DNA from: Cryptomeria japonica | Lineage: Eukaryota; Streptophyta; Pinopsida; Cupressales; Cupressaceae | Length of the DNA: 64,000 bases | Assembly (NCBI RefSeq): GCF_030272615.1 | Contig: NC_081410.1 | Span: 124,123,140-124,187,139 of the forward strand | Reading direction: 5' to 3' | Part shown: piece by piece, positions 10,481-21,475 of the stretch | Layout: each line of letters opens with the position of its first letter | Position numbering within the stretch: position 1 is the stretch's first letter | The notes under the pieces: generated by a model | The model's input: the letters and a program-made list of their open reading frames with translations, nothing else | What the model was told of the DNA's origin: nothing | The model's database searches: none | Made by a program: the position numbers and the translations under genes

Positions 10481-11060
10481 GCTCACTAGTTTTTCCATGC
10501 AAACTAAGAATCATAGACCTATTTTGCTCTTACATTGGAAGGAAGATGATCCACTAGGCTCAAGATGGTTCAATTAAAAAGTGGATGCAACAATCCTTCG
10601 CTATGAGTTGAAATATGACTATGCAAATTGAAGAAAAGTTAATTAGGGTGAGGAATTGACCCTTTTTTGTGTGTATAGGATTGTAACAAACTGATAACCC
10701 GATTCTATAAAAGTATGTGGAATTACAAACTATAACTAACCTACAATCCAAATTTTAAGCAAAAGTGTAGGGACTCAATCAACCAACTTTCCCCACTCCG
10801 AGGACTCAATCGGCCGGGGTGACCCACTCCCATCAGTTTTGGCTCTGACGAATTATAGACTATAAATCTCTATCTAAGATTTTGCACCTCTTTCTGTAGC
10901 TTTACCACCTATTCCTACACACAAAAAAGAGAGGAAATTATTGGGAAGATAGGGGTTTGACTAAGTCAATTGTCGATTTTGGAATCAACCTTAACATTGA
11001 AATTGAAAGAAAAGTGTGTTGTTAGGTAGCAGAGGCTAGATCTTAAAATAGAAGTGTCTT
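10481..11060. other. No gene recognised
   Basis: Decayed sequence between the LINE remnant and LARD-1. It includes a short GC-richer patch around 10795-10850 but no domain. Confidence 0.5.
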
Positions 11061-11065
11061 ATACC
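11061..11065 (+). repeat. Target-site duplication of LARD-1 (left, ATACC)
   Basis: ATACC directly precedes the 5' LTR and is repeated directly after the 3' LTR at 16906-16910. This fixes both ends of the element. Confidence 0.85.
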
Positions 11066-11569
11066 TATTAGACTTGTGCGAATATTGTTGTCATTGATGT
11101 CAAACTAGCTATCAAGTTTGGAGTAGATAGCCGAATACTATATGCAGTTAGTATGTGCATTTTTTTTTGTTATGGATAGATGTTATGATGCAATTAGATA
11201 GGAGGTGATATGATGAGGTAATCTTTGGAAGATCTTTGTTCCAGAATTTTGAGTTCTCATTAGTCATGGTATTAGTTGTTTTGGTCATGACAATAGTATC
11301 TCTTCAAGTTACATTTTATGGTATTCTTGGTATGCATGGAGTCTATATCTTTGGAAGATTGGAGATGTTATGCTTAATTTTGTAATAATGGGTCAATATC
11401 TTTGGGTATGAATGACCCTACCCCATTCCGGTAATATCAGTATATGCATTGGCAAATGAAGTATGAAAAAGGAAGTGTGTAGAGATCTTGCGGAGGCCAA
11501 TGTGAGTGTCTTGTTTATGTTGGATAATGTGTTGGGATTGGTCGATACACTATTTTGTGTTTGTATCCT

Positions 11570-11614
<45 letters not shown>

Positions 11615-12338
11615 ACCGGAGGATACAAACACGAAATAGAGTATCGACCAAGCCCAACACATTATATATATGTAGTAGCATGTGTGTGGTAGAGAGAGTA
11701 TGTTGAAAAAGAGATTAAGAAAGTATATGAGGTGTGTATGCGGAAGATAGAAATGAAGTAGAGTGTGTTGTGTGAGTTGTGAACAAGGAAGACATATAGT
11801 GTTATAGTGGTGTAGTAGTTCTTCACCGGATCTGCTACAAACAATTATACGGAGATCTTTAACCAGATATATTATAGGGTTTGTGAATTGTGAGCTTAAT
11901 CTTAGAAGTGATCTCATGCATTTGAAGATGCAATCCTTTTTAGTTCAACCTTTTCTGTTGTAGTGAGCATTCCGACAGTGAGTCGTTATTTTATATCTTT
12001 ACAATGAGCAATCCGATAGTGAGCCATTTTTGTAATCTGGCAGTGAGCCACTCCTTTGTGAACACCATATAAGTATTTATATTCTCCTGATAGTTAACAC
12101 TCTCTGTGGTTTTTCCCATTTGGGTTTTGCACATATAAAATCTGGTGTTTCTCTTGTGGTTGTGTTCTTCATGATTATTCTACTTTTGCAATTTTATATC
12201 CGTTAAGTATGATAAATAAAGTTTTATATTTATGCAAAAGGTTAAAGAATTGATAAAATTTCCTTTTTATATATATCTGTGGGAATACTGGTTCAGCCCC
12301 CCCCCCTTAGTATTATACTCCGTTCAACCAAGTCAACA
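11066..12338 (+). repeat. LARD-1 5' LTR
   Basis: Begins TATTAGACTTGTGCG and ends CAACCAAGTCAACA. Compared with the 3' LTR it has an extra inverted-repeat block with a GT loop (11526-11663). The U5 hairpin is at 12105-12133 and a C-run lies just before the end, about 12297-12306. Confidence 0.88.
11526..11663 (+). repeat. 45-bp inverted repeat with (GT)n loop, only in the 5' LTR
   Basis: Arm 11526-11570 and arm 11619-11663 are reverse complements at 42 of 45 positions by eye. The loop is a GT run of about 41 bp plus CACCG. The equivalent place in the 3' LTR (about 16153-16225) has only the left arm and a short GT run. Confidence 0.9.
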
Positions 12339-12339
12339 A

Positions 12340-12353
12340 TTAGTATCAGAGCT
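12340..12353 (+). promoter_or_regulatory. LARD-1 primer binding site
   Basis: TTAGTATCAGAGC begins two bases after the LTR end and matches the initiator-Met tRNA primer site TGGTATCAGAGC at all but one position. Confidence 0.75.
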
Positions 12354-12412
12354 TTGGTCCCTTGCTTGAAAGCTTAACCACTTGAGGGAGATCCTAAGAT
12401 TTTCAGTTATAT

Positions 12413-13440
12413 GAAGATCTGAAGACAACCCTTGAAGATTTGGAAAGTGTTGAATCAAAGAATGAAGAATTGAAAGAGAATTTGAAGATACCAAATGAAT
12501 GTGTGTAGAAGTTGAAAGAGAAAATTCAGAAATTCAAACTGGGGCATAAGAAGGTTAACAATCAGATGAAGTGGGTGAATGAGACTATTAAAGATCTTAT
12601 GCAGAAGATTGAGGAGAAAGACAAGACAGAGAAATCCTTGATATAAACAATCAAGAAGAAGTCTGAAGAATGTGAAAAGCTAGAGCAAGAGGTGAAGAAT
12701 CTGAAAGCAGAAAATAAAATCCTTGATAGTAGGAAGCTCTTGGAAGATTTGATCAGCATGCAACAAGTTAACTTGGATTAGACTGGACTTGGCTTTCAAC
12801 CTGGTATGTATTCGGATCAAAATGACAAAAAGGAAAACAAAGAAGTCAAAGCTGAAGTGGAGAAGAAGTCAGAAGATGAGAGAAAATCCCAGAATCAGAA
12901 TTCTAATGCAAGAAGACCACCAATTCGATAGCCTAATGCAAAAAGGTACCCATCTTTTAATGGCTATTATTTTCAATCAAATAAATTTGGACATAAGGCA
13001 GTAAGTTGTAGAAGCATTTAGTGTTATAGTTGCAACAGGTTTGGTCATAAAGAAAATCATTGTAGAAACCATGGTATGACTCAAAATCATAATCTAGTTG
13101 AAGAAAACAACAAGAGTTACAACTTTCATGGATACTGTTATATTTGCAATAACTATGGACATAAGACTAATCAATGGAGACATAGATCACATCTGGTAGG
13201 ATCAAAAAGCAAGGATATCAATTGTTTCAAATGAAAATCAATGTAGAAATGGAAATGTAGAGAAATCTATTGAGAAAAGTGTAATGAAGAATGGTGAATG
13301 AAAGAAGAAAGAAAATTTGGTCTGGAGAGAGAAGAGTGAGAACAAAGGAAGTGAGCCTAACGTATCAAAATCCGATGCAAGCACCTCTTCCTCCAGTAAC
13401 TAAGTATAGTGCTTTGGGTCAGGGGGAGTTCCTTTTGAAA
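12413..13440 (+). pseudogene. LARD-1 gag: coiled coil plus three zinc knuckles
   Basis: In one frame the first part (12418-12780) is E/K/L heptad sequence such as EDLKTTLEDLESVESKNEEL, a coiled coil, with a few stops. After a spacer come three knuckle-like motifs: FQSNKFGHKAVSC (first Cys pair lost), CYSCNRFGHKENHC and CYICNNYGHKTNQW (last Cys is W). CX2CX4HX4C knuckles bind RNA in Gag nucleocapsid. A coiled coil plus tandem CNxFGH knuckles resembles Sirevirus-type copia Gag. The gag of LARD-2 has the same order. No protease follows. Confidence 0.7.
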
Positions 13441-13694
13441 GAAAAATATTTTATCCTCCTTGTGTGAGTGGATCACATCATTGATTCAACATGACTATGC
13501 TTTAAGTGCTTTAAAGGTTGTCCAATAATCGAATAAATTTTGTTGACATCATCGATAAGATAGTTCTTGGCAGTAAAACCCTATGGGAAGTGTTTTTGGT
13601 AAGATAAGTATCAGCTTTTTGAATTCATGTTTTTATTATCATTTATTCGTGCTTAAGAATATTGCGAACAATAGAGGAGTAGCAGAATAAGAAA

Positions 13695-14759
13695 GTGGTG
13701 CAAGCAGTTATGAAAGGAAAAATGATTGTGTTCCTAGATGAATTTAACTCGGAGAAAATCAAAGCGGTTGAAGCTGGTTTGAGTGATGTTGAGTTGCAAA
13801 AAGTCAAAAGATTGGAAAGCAAAGGTCTAAATATTTGGACAAAATTTACTCAGTTTGATAATGTGAGGTTATTAGGATGATCATTAGCCATGTACGGAAT
13901 GAAAACATTATGTTGGATAAACCCTACCCCATCTCAATGGAGGTTATCTCTATGATCACCGGTTTGTGTGATAATGTAGAAGTTCTGACAAAGAAGTCAA
14001 TCTTGAACAAAGAAGTGGAGGCCCTAACCGGAAAGAAGGGTGATCAACAAACATTTTAATCATTAACACTATCATCAACGGGTTGTGGTGAGGTATGTAG
14101 CCTACAACATTTCTTACAAAATCTATTTTAGGAATAGGGAAGGAGCCACCTCGACAATTGCAGTATATATGGCACATATGCTTGCAATGGAAAATAAATC
14201 ATTCAACTTGTGTGAATTGTTGAGAGCATTGTTGTTAGAGAATGTTAAGATGGCAAAAGAAAGAAATTATCCTTTCTGATTTGGTTCATTACTTGGGAGT
14301 TTGGTTATGTATTGTTTGGGATCCCTTCCAACAAAAGACAATATTATAAGGGAGTCTAGTGTTCTGATTGCAAGACATATATTTAGATATTTGAAAAGTT
14401 TGAATAATAAAGAGGAAGTCTATGATGCCTATTTCAAATCCTTTATGGACACGTGGAGTGTTGGTCCGATATATTTTGTTTCCCATTTTGGAGGCTCTTC
14501 CTTTGGAAAAAAGAAAAGAAGACAATTTGTTCCTGTCAGTATTTTGAAGTAAAAGAAAAGAAAAGTAGAGGATATTGTAGTGATTGAAGATCTGGAGTCT
14601 CCTGTAGTTGGAGGAGATTTAGTAGTTGCAGAGCAGGAAGCTAGAGAATTCGATGATGAATCTAATTTGCTGAAATTAGTAGACAACGTGGATGGAATCA
14701 AGAAAATTGGTGCAATGTGGATGACTTCAATTGATTCAGATAAAATTTAAAGCATTTTG
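13695..14759 (+). pseudogene. aORF copy B, N-terminal and central part
   Basis: Short frames that together follow the order of copies A and C: DKPYPISMEVISMITGLCDN and KEVEALTG (13910-14050), NKSFNLCELLRALLLENVK, then FGSLLGSLVMYCLGSLP (14280-14335), then a KKKRRQF basic patch (14510). A lysine/glutamate-rich linker follows. The matching order in LARD-2 (IPYKITKQAIHTVTCLYQ, LTG, FGSLIGCLALYF) supports homology. Stops (for example TGA at 14277) and frame shifts inactivate it. Function unknown; no catalytic motif. Confidence 0.55.
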
Positions 14760-15431
14760 TTGAATCATTTTATCTTGAATGACATGGGCATTGAGAATAT
14801 CAATAATTTACTTCTAGAATCCTTGAATGAGGTTCTAAGGGAGAATTTCTCTGAGCACTCTATTGAGGGTAGAATATCTGAAGAAAAAAGATTTAGATAT
14901 GCAAAATCTATTGAATGAATGTGTTGATGTGCAAAATATCTTATTAGCATGTATTGAGGAATTGAGGAACTGTATCCGCAGTGCTAGCAGAGTCTATAGG
15001 TATTGTATTTCTTGGCTGGCAGTTGTAGTGAAGCACAAAAGAAAAATTGATGCTATTGAAAATGAATTGATAGCTTTAGGCAAATCTTTTTATTTTTAGG
15101 ATGATAAGGATGTGAGCAAAGGAAAAGAATCAACTTTCTTCAAGCTAAACTCTTATTCTTGCAAAGGCAAAAAGAAGACTTTGTGAACATATTTTGGAAG
15201 GTGAAGGATATTGTTGAGGCTAAATTGGAGCATTTTTTAGTGTTGCTTGGAAGTGTAGTTGAGTATGAGCATAACCCATTTGCTCTAGATAATTTTTCTC
15301 AAGTAGTTGATTTGTTGGTGGAATGCAGAAGCCTTTCAGTTAGCATTAAACTGGCCATAAATTCTTGGGAAGTTCTTCTTCCAGATTTGAAGGAGAAATA
15401 CAAGCTTATCTTTCCAAAGAAGAACAGCTGA
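14760..15431 (+). pseudogene. aORF copy B, C-terminal helical part
   Basis: Two open pieces (14863-15099 and 15159-15431) are helical and K/E/L-rich, with NLLNECVDVQNILLACIEEL and LDNFSQVVDLLVECRSLSVS. Their place between the aORF and the polypurine region equals that of the coiled-coil ends of copies A and C. A TAG near 15098 and a frame change separate the pieces. Confidence 0.5.
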
Positions 15432-15530
15432 AGGTTCTTGTGTGGTATTCAGTTTTTGATATTTTTGCAGTTGTATATATTATGTCTTTTTCTTCCTTCT
15501 TTTTTTTCATCAAAGACATCCTTTGTCCTT

Positions 15531-15651
15531 GATGTCAAAAGGAGAAGGAATGTGGTTTCTTGGACTTGAGAAGATGCATAAGAAAGGAGGAGTTGTGTCA
15601 TACATAGATATATTTTGGATATGTTTTTTCATCAATGATAAAGAGGGAGAT
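15531..15651 (+). promoter_or_regulatory. LARD-1 duplicated polypurine module
   Basis: A first module CTTTGTCCTTGATGTCAAAA plus GGAGAAGG (15531-15548) is followed by the true polypurine tract ATAAAGAGGGAGAT ending at 15651, immediately before the 3' LTR. The second primes plus-strand DNA synthesis; the first is a related copy found at the same place in the other elements here. Confidence 0.65.
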
Positions 15652-16905
15652 TATTAGATTTGTGTGAATATTGTTGGCATTGATGTCAAACTAGCTATTT
15701 GGTTTGGATTGGACAATATATGTAGTTTTGTGTTATCCAGATTGGTCCGGATACTATATGTAGTCGGTATGTGCAGTTTGTTGTTATAGACAGATGTTAT
15801 GATGCAGCTAGATAGGAGGTGATATGATGAGGTAATTTTTGTAAGATCTCCGTTCCATAATTTTGAGTTTACATTAGTCCTGATATCAATTATGAGTTTT
15901 GGTATTAGCTATTTTGGTCATGGCAGTAGTATCTCTTCAAGTTTTGTGTTGTGATATTTTTGGTATGTGTGGAGTCTATATCTTTAGAAGATTGACGATG
16001 TTATGCTTAATTTTGTAATAATGGATCAATATCTTTGGGTCAAGATGACCCTGTCCCATTTTGGTAATATCAGTACATGCATTAGCAAATGAAGTATGAA
16101 AAAGGAAGCACATAGAGATCTTGCAGAGGTCGACATGAATGTCTTGTTTATGTTGGATAATGTGTTGGGCTTGGCCAACACACTATTTCATATTTGTATC
16201 GTCCAGTATGTGTGTGTGTGTAGTAGCATGTGTGTGGTAGAGAGAGTATGTGTGAAAAAGAGATTGAGAAAGTATTCAAGGTGTGTATGCAGAAGATAGT
16301 AGTGAAGCAAAGTGTGTAGTATGAGTTGTGGACAATAAAGGTAGATAGTGTTGCAGTGGTGCAATAGTTCTTCACCGAATCTGCTGTAGGACAATTATAC
16401 AAAGATCTTTAACCGGATCTACTATAGGGTTTGTGAATTGTAATCTGAGCTTAATCTTAGAATTGATCTCATGCATTTGGAGATGCAATCCTTTTCAGTT
16501 CAACCTCTTATTTTGTAGTGATCATTACAATAGTGAGCCATTATTTTGTATCTTTGCAGTGACCAATTTGATAGTGAGCCATTTTTTTAATCTAGCAATG
16601 AGCCACCCGATAGTGATCCACTCCTTTGTAAAAACCATATAACTAGTTATATTCTCCTAAGAGTTAACACTCTCTATGGTTTTTCCCATTTGGGTTTTCC
16701 ACATATAAAACTCGGTATTTCTCTTGTGGTTGTGCTCTTCATGATTATTCTACTTTTGCAATTTTATATCTGTTAAGTATGATAGATGAAGTTTGATATT
16801 TCTGTGAAAGGTTAAAGTATTGCTAAATGTTTCTTTTTATATATATCTATGGGAATACTAATTAACCCACATCTCAGTATTCTAGTCCTTTCAACCAAGT
16901 CAATA
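15652..16905 (+). repeat. LARD-1 3' LTR
   Basis: Starts TATTAGATTTGTGTG and ends CAACCAAGTCAATA. Parallel to the 5' LTR along its length except for the missing inverted arm. The U5 hairpin equivalent is at 16675-16703. Confidence 0.88.
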
Positions 16906-16910
16906 ATACC
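16906..16910 (+). repeat. Target-site duplication of LARD-1 (right, ATACC)
   Basis: Same five bases as 11061-11065. Confidence 0.85.
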
Positions 16911-17400
16911 TTGATGATGCAAATGATTGTTAGATGATGATGATGAATGTTGATGCAATGTCATGACTCCACACAAAAGACCTACAAGGACTTCACAAAA
17001 GGCATTCTTGCATGAAGGTTGTTGAAGGTTGTCATAGTGAAGAATATGGTAGGATGAAATGCCTTGAATATTGAATTCTTGATCTTGAAATTGTCTTATG
17101 GGTTGATGTGAGATTCTTCTCCTTGTTTCTTACCCAAAATGAGGAGGATGCCTTGCTTATATACCTCTCAAGAAATTTGAGGTATAAAACTCATAGCAGG
17201 TCAACACGGGAAAAGATATCCTATCCAATCCAGTTGATCATTATGTGATTTCAATTTGGGGCCAAACTAAGGGGAGTGTGGCACCCTAAGTATCATGATC
17301 CCTCCAAAGCAGGCTCAAATTGGGAATGAGGTCCTAAATGAAGAGGAGATTCCATAATGATATGCTAAAATAGTTTGTGATGAGCGAAACCAGATGCAGG
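16911..17400 (-). repeat. LTR-like sequence, minus strand, with TATA box
   Basis: On the minus strand CTTGAGAGGTATATAAGCAA (about 17155-17175) is followed by a region with AAGATCAAGAATTCAATATT. The plus-strand sequence at 22877-22970 has the same order: a TATATAAGAG box and then ATCAAGAATTCAAACATTC. This suggests two copies, in opposite orientation, of one LTR family, which may be Ty3/gypsy. Ends not found. Confidence 0.35.
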
Positions 17401-17428
17401 AGGTCATATATGCTAAAATAGTGCCTAG

Positions 17429-18350
17429 TTGAGCAAGAAATTACATAGGGATACAATTTATGACGCTAAAAATATAATAAAGGGGACACTTTACAATATC
17501 ATTAACTTTGAGGATCACAAAGTTAAACATGCCTATAAAGAGCACGACTTGAGGAAGAACCTACTTGCAAATATGGGATCCCAAATTGATTTGATCATGA
17601 TATGGAATGATATGAATTCTCTCCCAAATCATGTTAAAAATAATATTCAAAATGATATGAAATATTTTAAAGTGAGAAGAAGTGATGGAATGTCCTATTG
17701 ATATGATTGATCAAACACTTCAATTTTTTCCTTATTATGAAATATTAGAGAAGGGGAATGATTATCCCTTCTCTAACTATCATGAGAAATTAAACAATAC
17801 CCTTGCCTCATTTTTGTCACAAAGAAAAGAAGCTTCTAGATATCTACCTTACCTACCAATTTCCACCCTCATTATCTTGCCACAATCTTTTTGTAACCAT
17901 GGGACGAGACCTTCTACAAATTTAGCTGAAAGACTGAAAAAGTATCCAAAGTGATCTTGAGCAATATAGACTACTCTTCAAAAAGAAAACCTCACATACT
18001 ACATAGAAGCCATGAATTGTTATGAATGTTCTTTCAAAAAAAATTCCAATTTTTAGAAAGTTGGCATTATTTATAATTGTGGCATTTCCTTTCAAATCTC
18101 TATGGATATGATCACCACTATAATGATGCTATCTATACATAGTGTCAAGATTCCAAAAAAGGTCAAAAGTAATTATTGGGAGGTGATAAATATGTTCCTA
18201 AAATGTAGGGATAAATTGAATAGGTTACGTATCAACTTCAATAGCGATGATCTACTTGGCTTGTGGAAGAAGATAGTAGAGGTGTTGATGAGGTACAAAA
18301 CCTTGGAGGACCGTATAAGTGATTCCATGCCTATATATTTTCAATACTAA
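17429..18350 (+). pseudogene. Broken frames of unknown identity
   Basis: Three open pieces (17429-17701, 17682-17954, 18102-18350) on the plus strand, with residues such as YNIINFEDHKVKHAYKEHDL. The first two overlap in different frames, suggesting one frameshifted gene. I do not recognise a domain. Given the surroundings, a retroelement ORF is more likely than a host gene. Confidence 0.3.
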
Positions 18351-18950
18351 ATCGCCATTTTCATAATGTCAAATTGAAATTTTCTTTTTGTTTATTTTCT
18401 TTGATTTAAGAGTTTATCCAAAAGGCTCTAATCACTAGTAAAACCATGCCCCTTTAACAAAGGCTTATTTATTTTTTATCAACATACCTATGTTGTTCAT
18501 CCCAACATCTATAATTCTTCCCTAATTCAAAAGAAAGAGGTTCTCACCCTTAAGAAATGAAAATTAAATATTTTTTCCCCTTATAAGAATCATAGTATCC
18601 CCCACGAGGATCTTGTCCCCATTGTATACCCATTTCTTTCCTTGTTTAGGGCCAAAAAAAATTTCTTTAAAAGACCCCTTGAAGGGTTTTTTCTTATCTA
18701 TTTTTTATGATGATTCAATTCTTTCAAGCTCTTTGAGGTAATAATATACTCCAAATTCCCTCCAACTAGTTCTAGTCCATGTTTTATCCCTCCCTCTATA
18801 GATGTGCAAATTAAATATCCCTAATTGGAGTTATTTTGAAGTCTTTTTCAATAACTATCTGAGAGCACTCAATCTTGTAATCTTTTCATCCATCTCAAGG
18901 ATGAATTAAACAACCTCTTCAAGGCACACAACATTCAAATTGATATTTTT
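18351..18950. other. No gene recognised
   Basis: AT-rich spacer. Short translated pieces show nothing I can name. Confidence 0.5.
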
Positions 18951-19430
18951 AAGTGGAAACTAACTCAATGGAATATTGTCGATAAGAAGATTCACAAATT
19001 GGAAGCCCTTTCTTTGTCAAAGTCATCAGAGTGACATGATGAGAACATTGATGAAAAGATGTGGGATTTTTTCAAAGATGTTTCTACCTTGTTTGAAAAA
19101 GTTGTATTATCTAGATATGGAGGTGGAGAAAATTAAAAAAGTGACTAGGAGTATAAAAAATAAGATAAATTTAGAAGAAAAAAAGGTTGGGATTCTCAAA
19201 GCTAAGTAGAAAAATATCTATAAGAACATGCAGGAGATTGTTTCTTATTGCAAAAAGTCTATGAAAAACACAACTACTACACTCTAGGTGTTTCAATTAG
19301 AGCTTAAGAAGAGTAAAACCAAACATAGGAATTAAGAGAGTACATCTTAAGCTCTACCTTATAACTTTGTTGACAAATTCAACATCAAAAAGAAGAAAGA
19401 CAAAGAGATAGTTTGAGTCCAATATATTAT
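18951..19430 (+). pseudogene. Degenerate helical ORF piece
   Basis: Pieces rich in K, E and D, such as KWKLTQWNIVDKKIHKLEAL and later NFVDKFNIKKKKDKEI, with stops. They may be the C-terminal coiled-coil end of the ORF beginning at 17429, an arrangement similar to the aORFs, but sequence similarity is not evident. Confidence 0.25.
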
Positions 19431-19955
19431 CCCCTAGTTTCTATTGAAGCCAAAAGTATGGTTCCCAAAGAACTACCTCTAGGGAGAATATGGACTTTTT
19501 GAATTAAAAATGATAGGCCACAAAAGGCTTAAAACTACTTGGTAATTCCTAGCTATTATCTACTATCCATCTATTGGTCTTTTGGCGATTGTTGGTCTTT
19601 CTTCCTTTTTTTGTTGCCTTTTACTTTGTCTAGTCTCACTCCTAGTGAGACTCATCCTACTAGCCTTCATGGATATTTTGTAATGGGTCTAGGCCTTTTC
19701 TCATGTTCATCTTAATCAAAACCGAAGGTAATGAATTAAGATCATAACTTAAAGAATGTACCATTAAACATAAATGTGCACAATTGGTCTTCAATTTATT
19801 AAGCAAGTTTCCTTCAAAATATGCAACACTATTTCTAGTTTCCAAACTGATCAGTTGGCTATGAGAAGGTTTACACTATATAATAATTTAATTTATTCAT
19901 AGATATGTTGTTATTGGATAGATAAATTTAATCTCCATGGTTATTTTCAATCCAC
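19431..19955. other. No gene recognised
   Basis: Includes a short minus-strand frame (19660-19845) without a domain. Nothing else seen. Confidence 0.5.
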
Positions 19956-19959
19956 CCAA

Positions 19960-21475
19960 ATCACAAGCTTTGGTGATTAGTCATCCAAAGTGAGAAAGAG
20001 TCTAATAAGAAACAAAAGAAATCAAAGTTAAAGCCATGAAAAGATAGAGCACAATCATCTTCTCTTTCACAAGAAGAGTATTTATCCTTTTATAAGAAAT
20101 ATAATTCACAAAAGGAGAGACAAATGACAATCACTTGTTGCAATGGAAAAATATTCATAGTAGTGGATACTTGACTCAAGTACTACACATCATATTAGTT
20201 TTGATTGAAATATTTTCCTTCCTTGGAGCATTATACATTCTGAGATATTCTTATAGGTGATGATACTTAGGCATAAATTTAAGAAAAATATTTAGTTAAC
20301 ATAGATAATGGATCAGTTAAAAAAAAATTGTGTTCCTAACTTATGTGTCAACCTTGTTTCAATCTATCAAATCACTCATATTGGTAGTGGTAAAAAATTT
20401 GAGTTTTCACGTGACTCAATTGTGATTAGAGATCTTAAGGTTGATTCCTTGGTTGCAATGAGGAAGGTTGACCATGAATCGTAGCTCTATGAATTATCCT
20501 ACTTTGTACCTCAATTTCCTTGTATAGCATTATTGACTCATTTAGAGTTTTGATTAGTAAGTTATGAAATGAGTGGTTTGACCATCTTAACTATCACCAT
20601 CTTTAATAGCCCGGTTTGTAGGGTATGGTTAAGGGACTCCCACATATCATTTTTTCAAATGGTGAGTATTCAAGTTGTGCAATGGAAAAATATTCAAAAG
20701 ATAATTTTGATAAAGAGAGGTCTTGAAGGGCTCTAAAAGTCCTTATTTTGTTCATAGTGATCTAGTGGGTCCCTTCCAACCTTGTCTTTTAGCAAGTCCC
20801 ACTATGTATGCACCTTCATTGGTGACTATTTTAGATATGTTTGGGTCTACTTTATTTTCCAAAAAAATGACTTCTTTCAAAGGTTACAAGATTTGAAGGT
20901 TTGTGTTGAAAAGAAATTCAAAAGTTATAAAAAAAAAATTCATTGACAATGGTTTGGAATATATGACCTTTTTTAAAAACAATTATGTATTCTTGATGGG
21001 ATTGACCTTCAACATTCAACCACATACAAAACACATTAGAATAGTGTTTCCTAAAGGAAGAATAGGATCCTAAGTAAGATGGTTGTCTCAAGATTCATGA
21101 TCATTCTCTTGCTCCAGAATATTGGGCTGAAACCATTAATTATGCTACACAAATTTAGAATTGAGTTCCCCACAAAGCATTAAAAGGTATGAATCATTTT
21201 AAAGTTTGGTGTGGTAGGAAACTAGTTGTGGATTATTTTTTAAGTTTTTGTCTCTCCTACTTGGGCATGCATTCCTTTAAATAAATGTAAGGATTCGGAA
21301 CCTCAAAGGACTTGCATATTTTTTTGGTATACATGATTTATGAAAGGTATTAACTCTTGGATCTACAAATAGATGGAATATTTATTAAAAGGAGTGTCCA
21401 TTTAGAGGGAATTTCTCTTAGATTTTCCTCTCATCTTGCTCATCCTTCATTTACAACAAACTCAAAAGATAGTGA
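19960..21475 (+). pseudogene. Ty1/copia fragment: gag end, protease, integrase
   Basis: Translations in changing frames give a K/S-rich gag end, a protease start WILDSSTTHHIS (20165-20200, active-site DSG changed to DSS), VPNLCVNLVSIYQITHIGSG typical of the protease C-terminus, then integrase pieces VHSDLVGPFQP (20753) and YVCTFIGDYFRYVWVYFIFQ (20803), and later APEYWAETINYATQI (21112). Order and strand fit one copia pol. RT and RNase H are missing; the fragment stops where an opposing copia fragment begins. Heavily frameshifted and inactive. Confidence 0.7.

Larger units (their letters stand above)
11066..16905 (+). mobile_element. LARD-1: complete LTR retrotransposon without pol (5.84 kb)
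   Basis: Two LTRs of 1273 and 1254 bp, matching 5-bp target duplications, terminal inverted repeat TATTAGACTTG / CAAGTCAATA, a primer site right after the 5' LTR and a polypurine tract right before the 3' LTR define a whole element. The 3.3-kb interior encodes a coiled-coil plus zinc-knuckle Gag and a large extra ORF region, but no protease, integrase or RT. It must be non-autonomous. The shared LTR, primer and polypurine features point to a Ty1/copia helper. Reading frames are broken by stops, so this copy no longer encodes full proteins. Confidence 0.9.

Noticed and set aside
10795-10850. GC-richer patch as a possible gene end or promoter
   Set aside because: Too short, with no frame, TATA box or repeat partner visible.
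12562-12759. Minus-strand S/F-rich frame opposite LARD-1 gag
   Set aside because: Antisense shadow of a K/E/L coiled coil; the same happens at 35870-36067.
16148-16402. Minus-strand frames with H/T/Y repeats
   Set aside because: In the LARD-1 3' LTR over a GT run; composition artefact.
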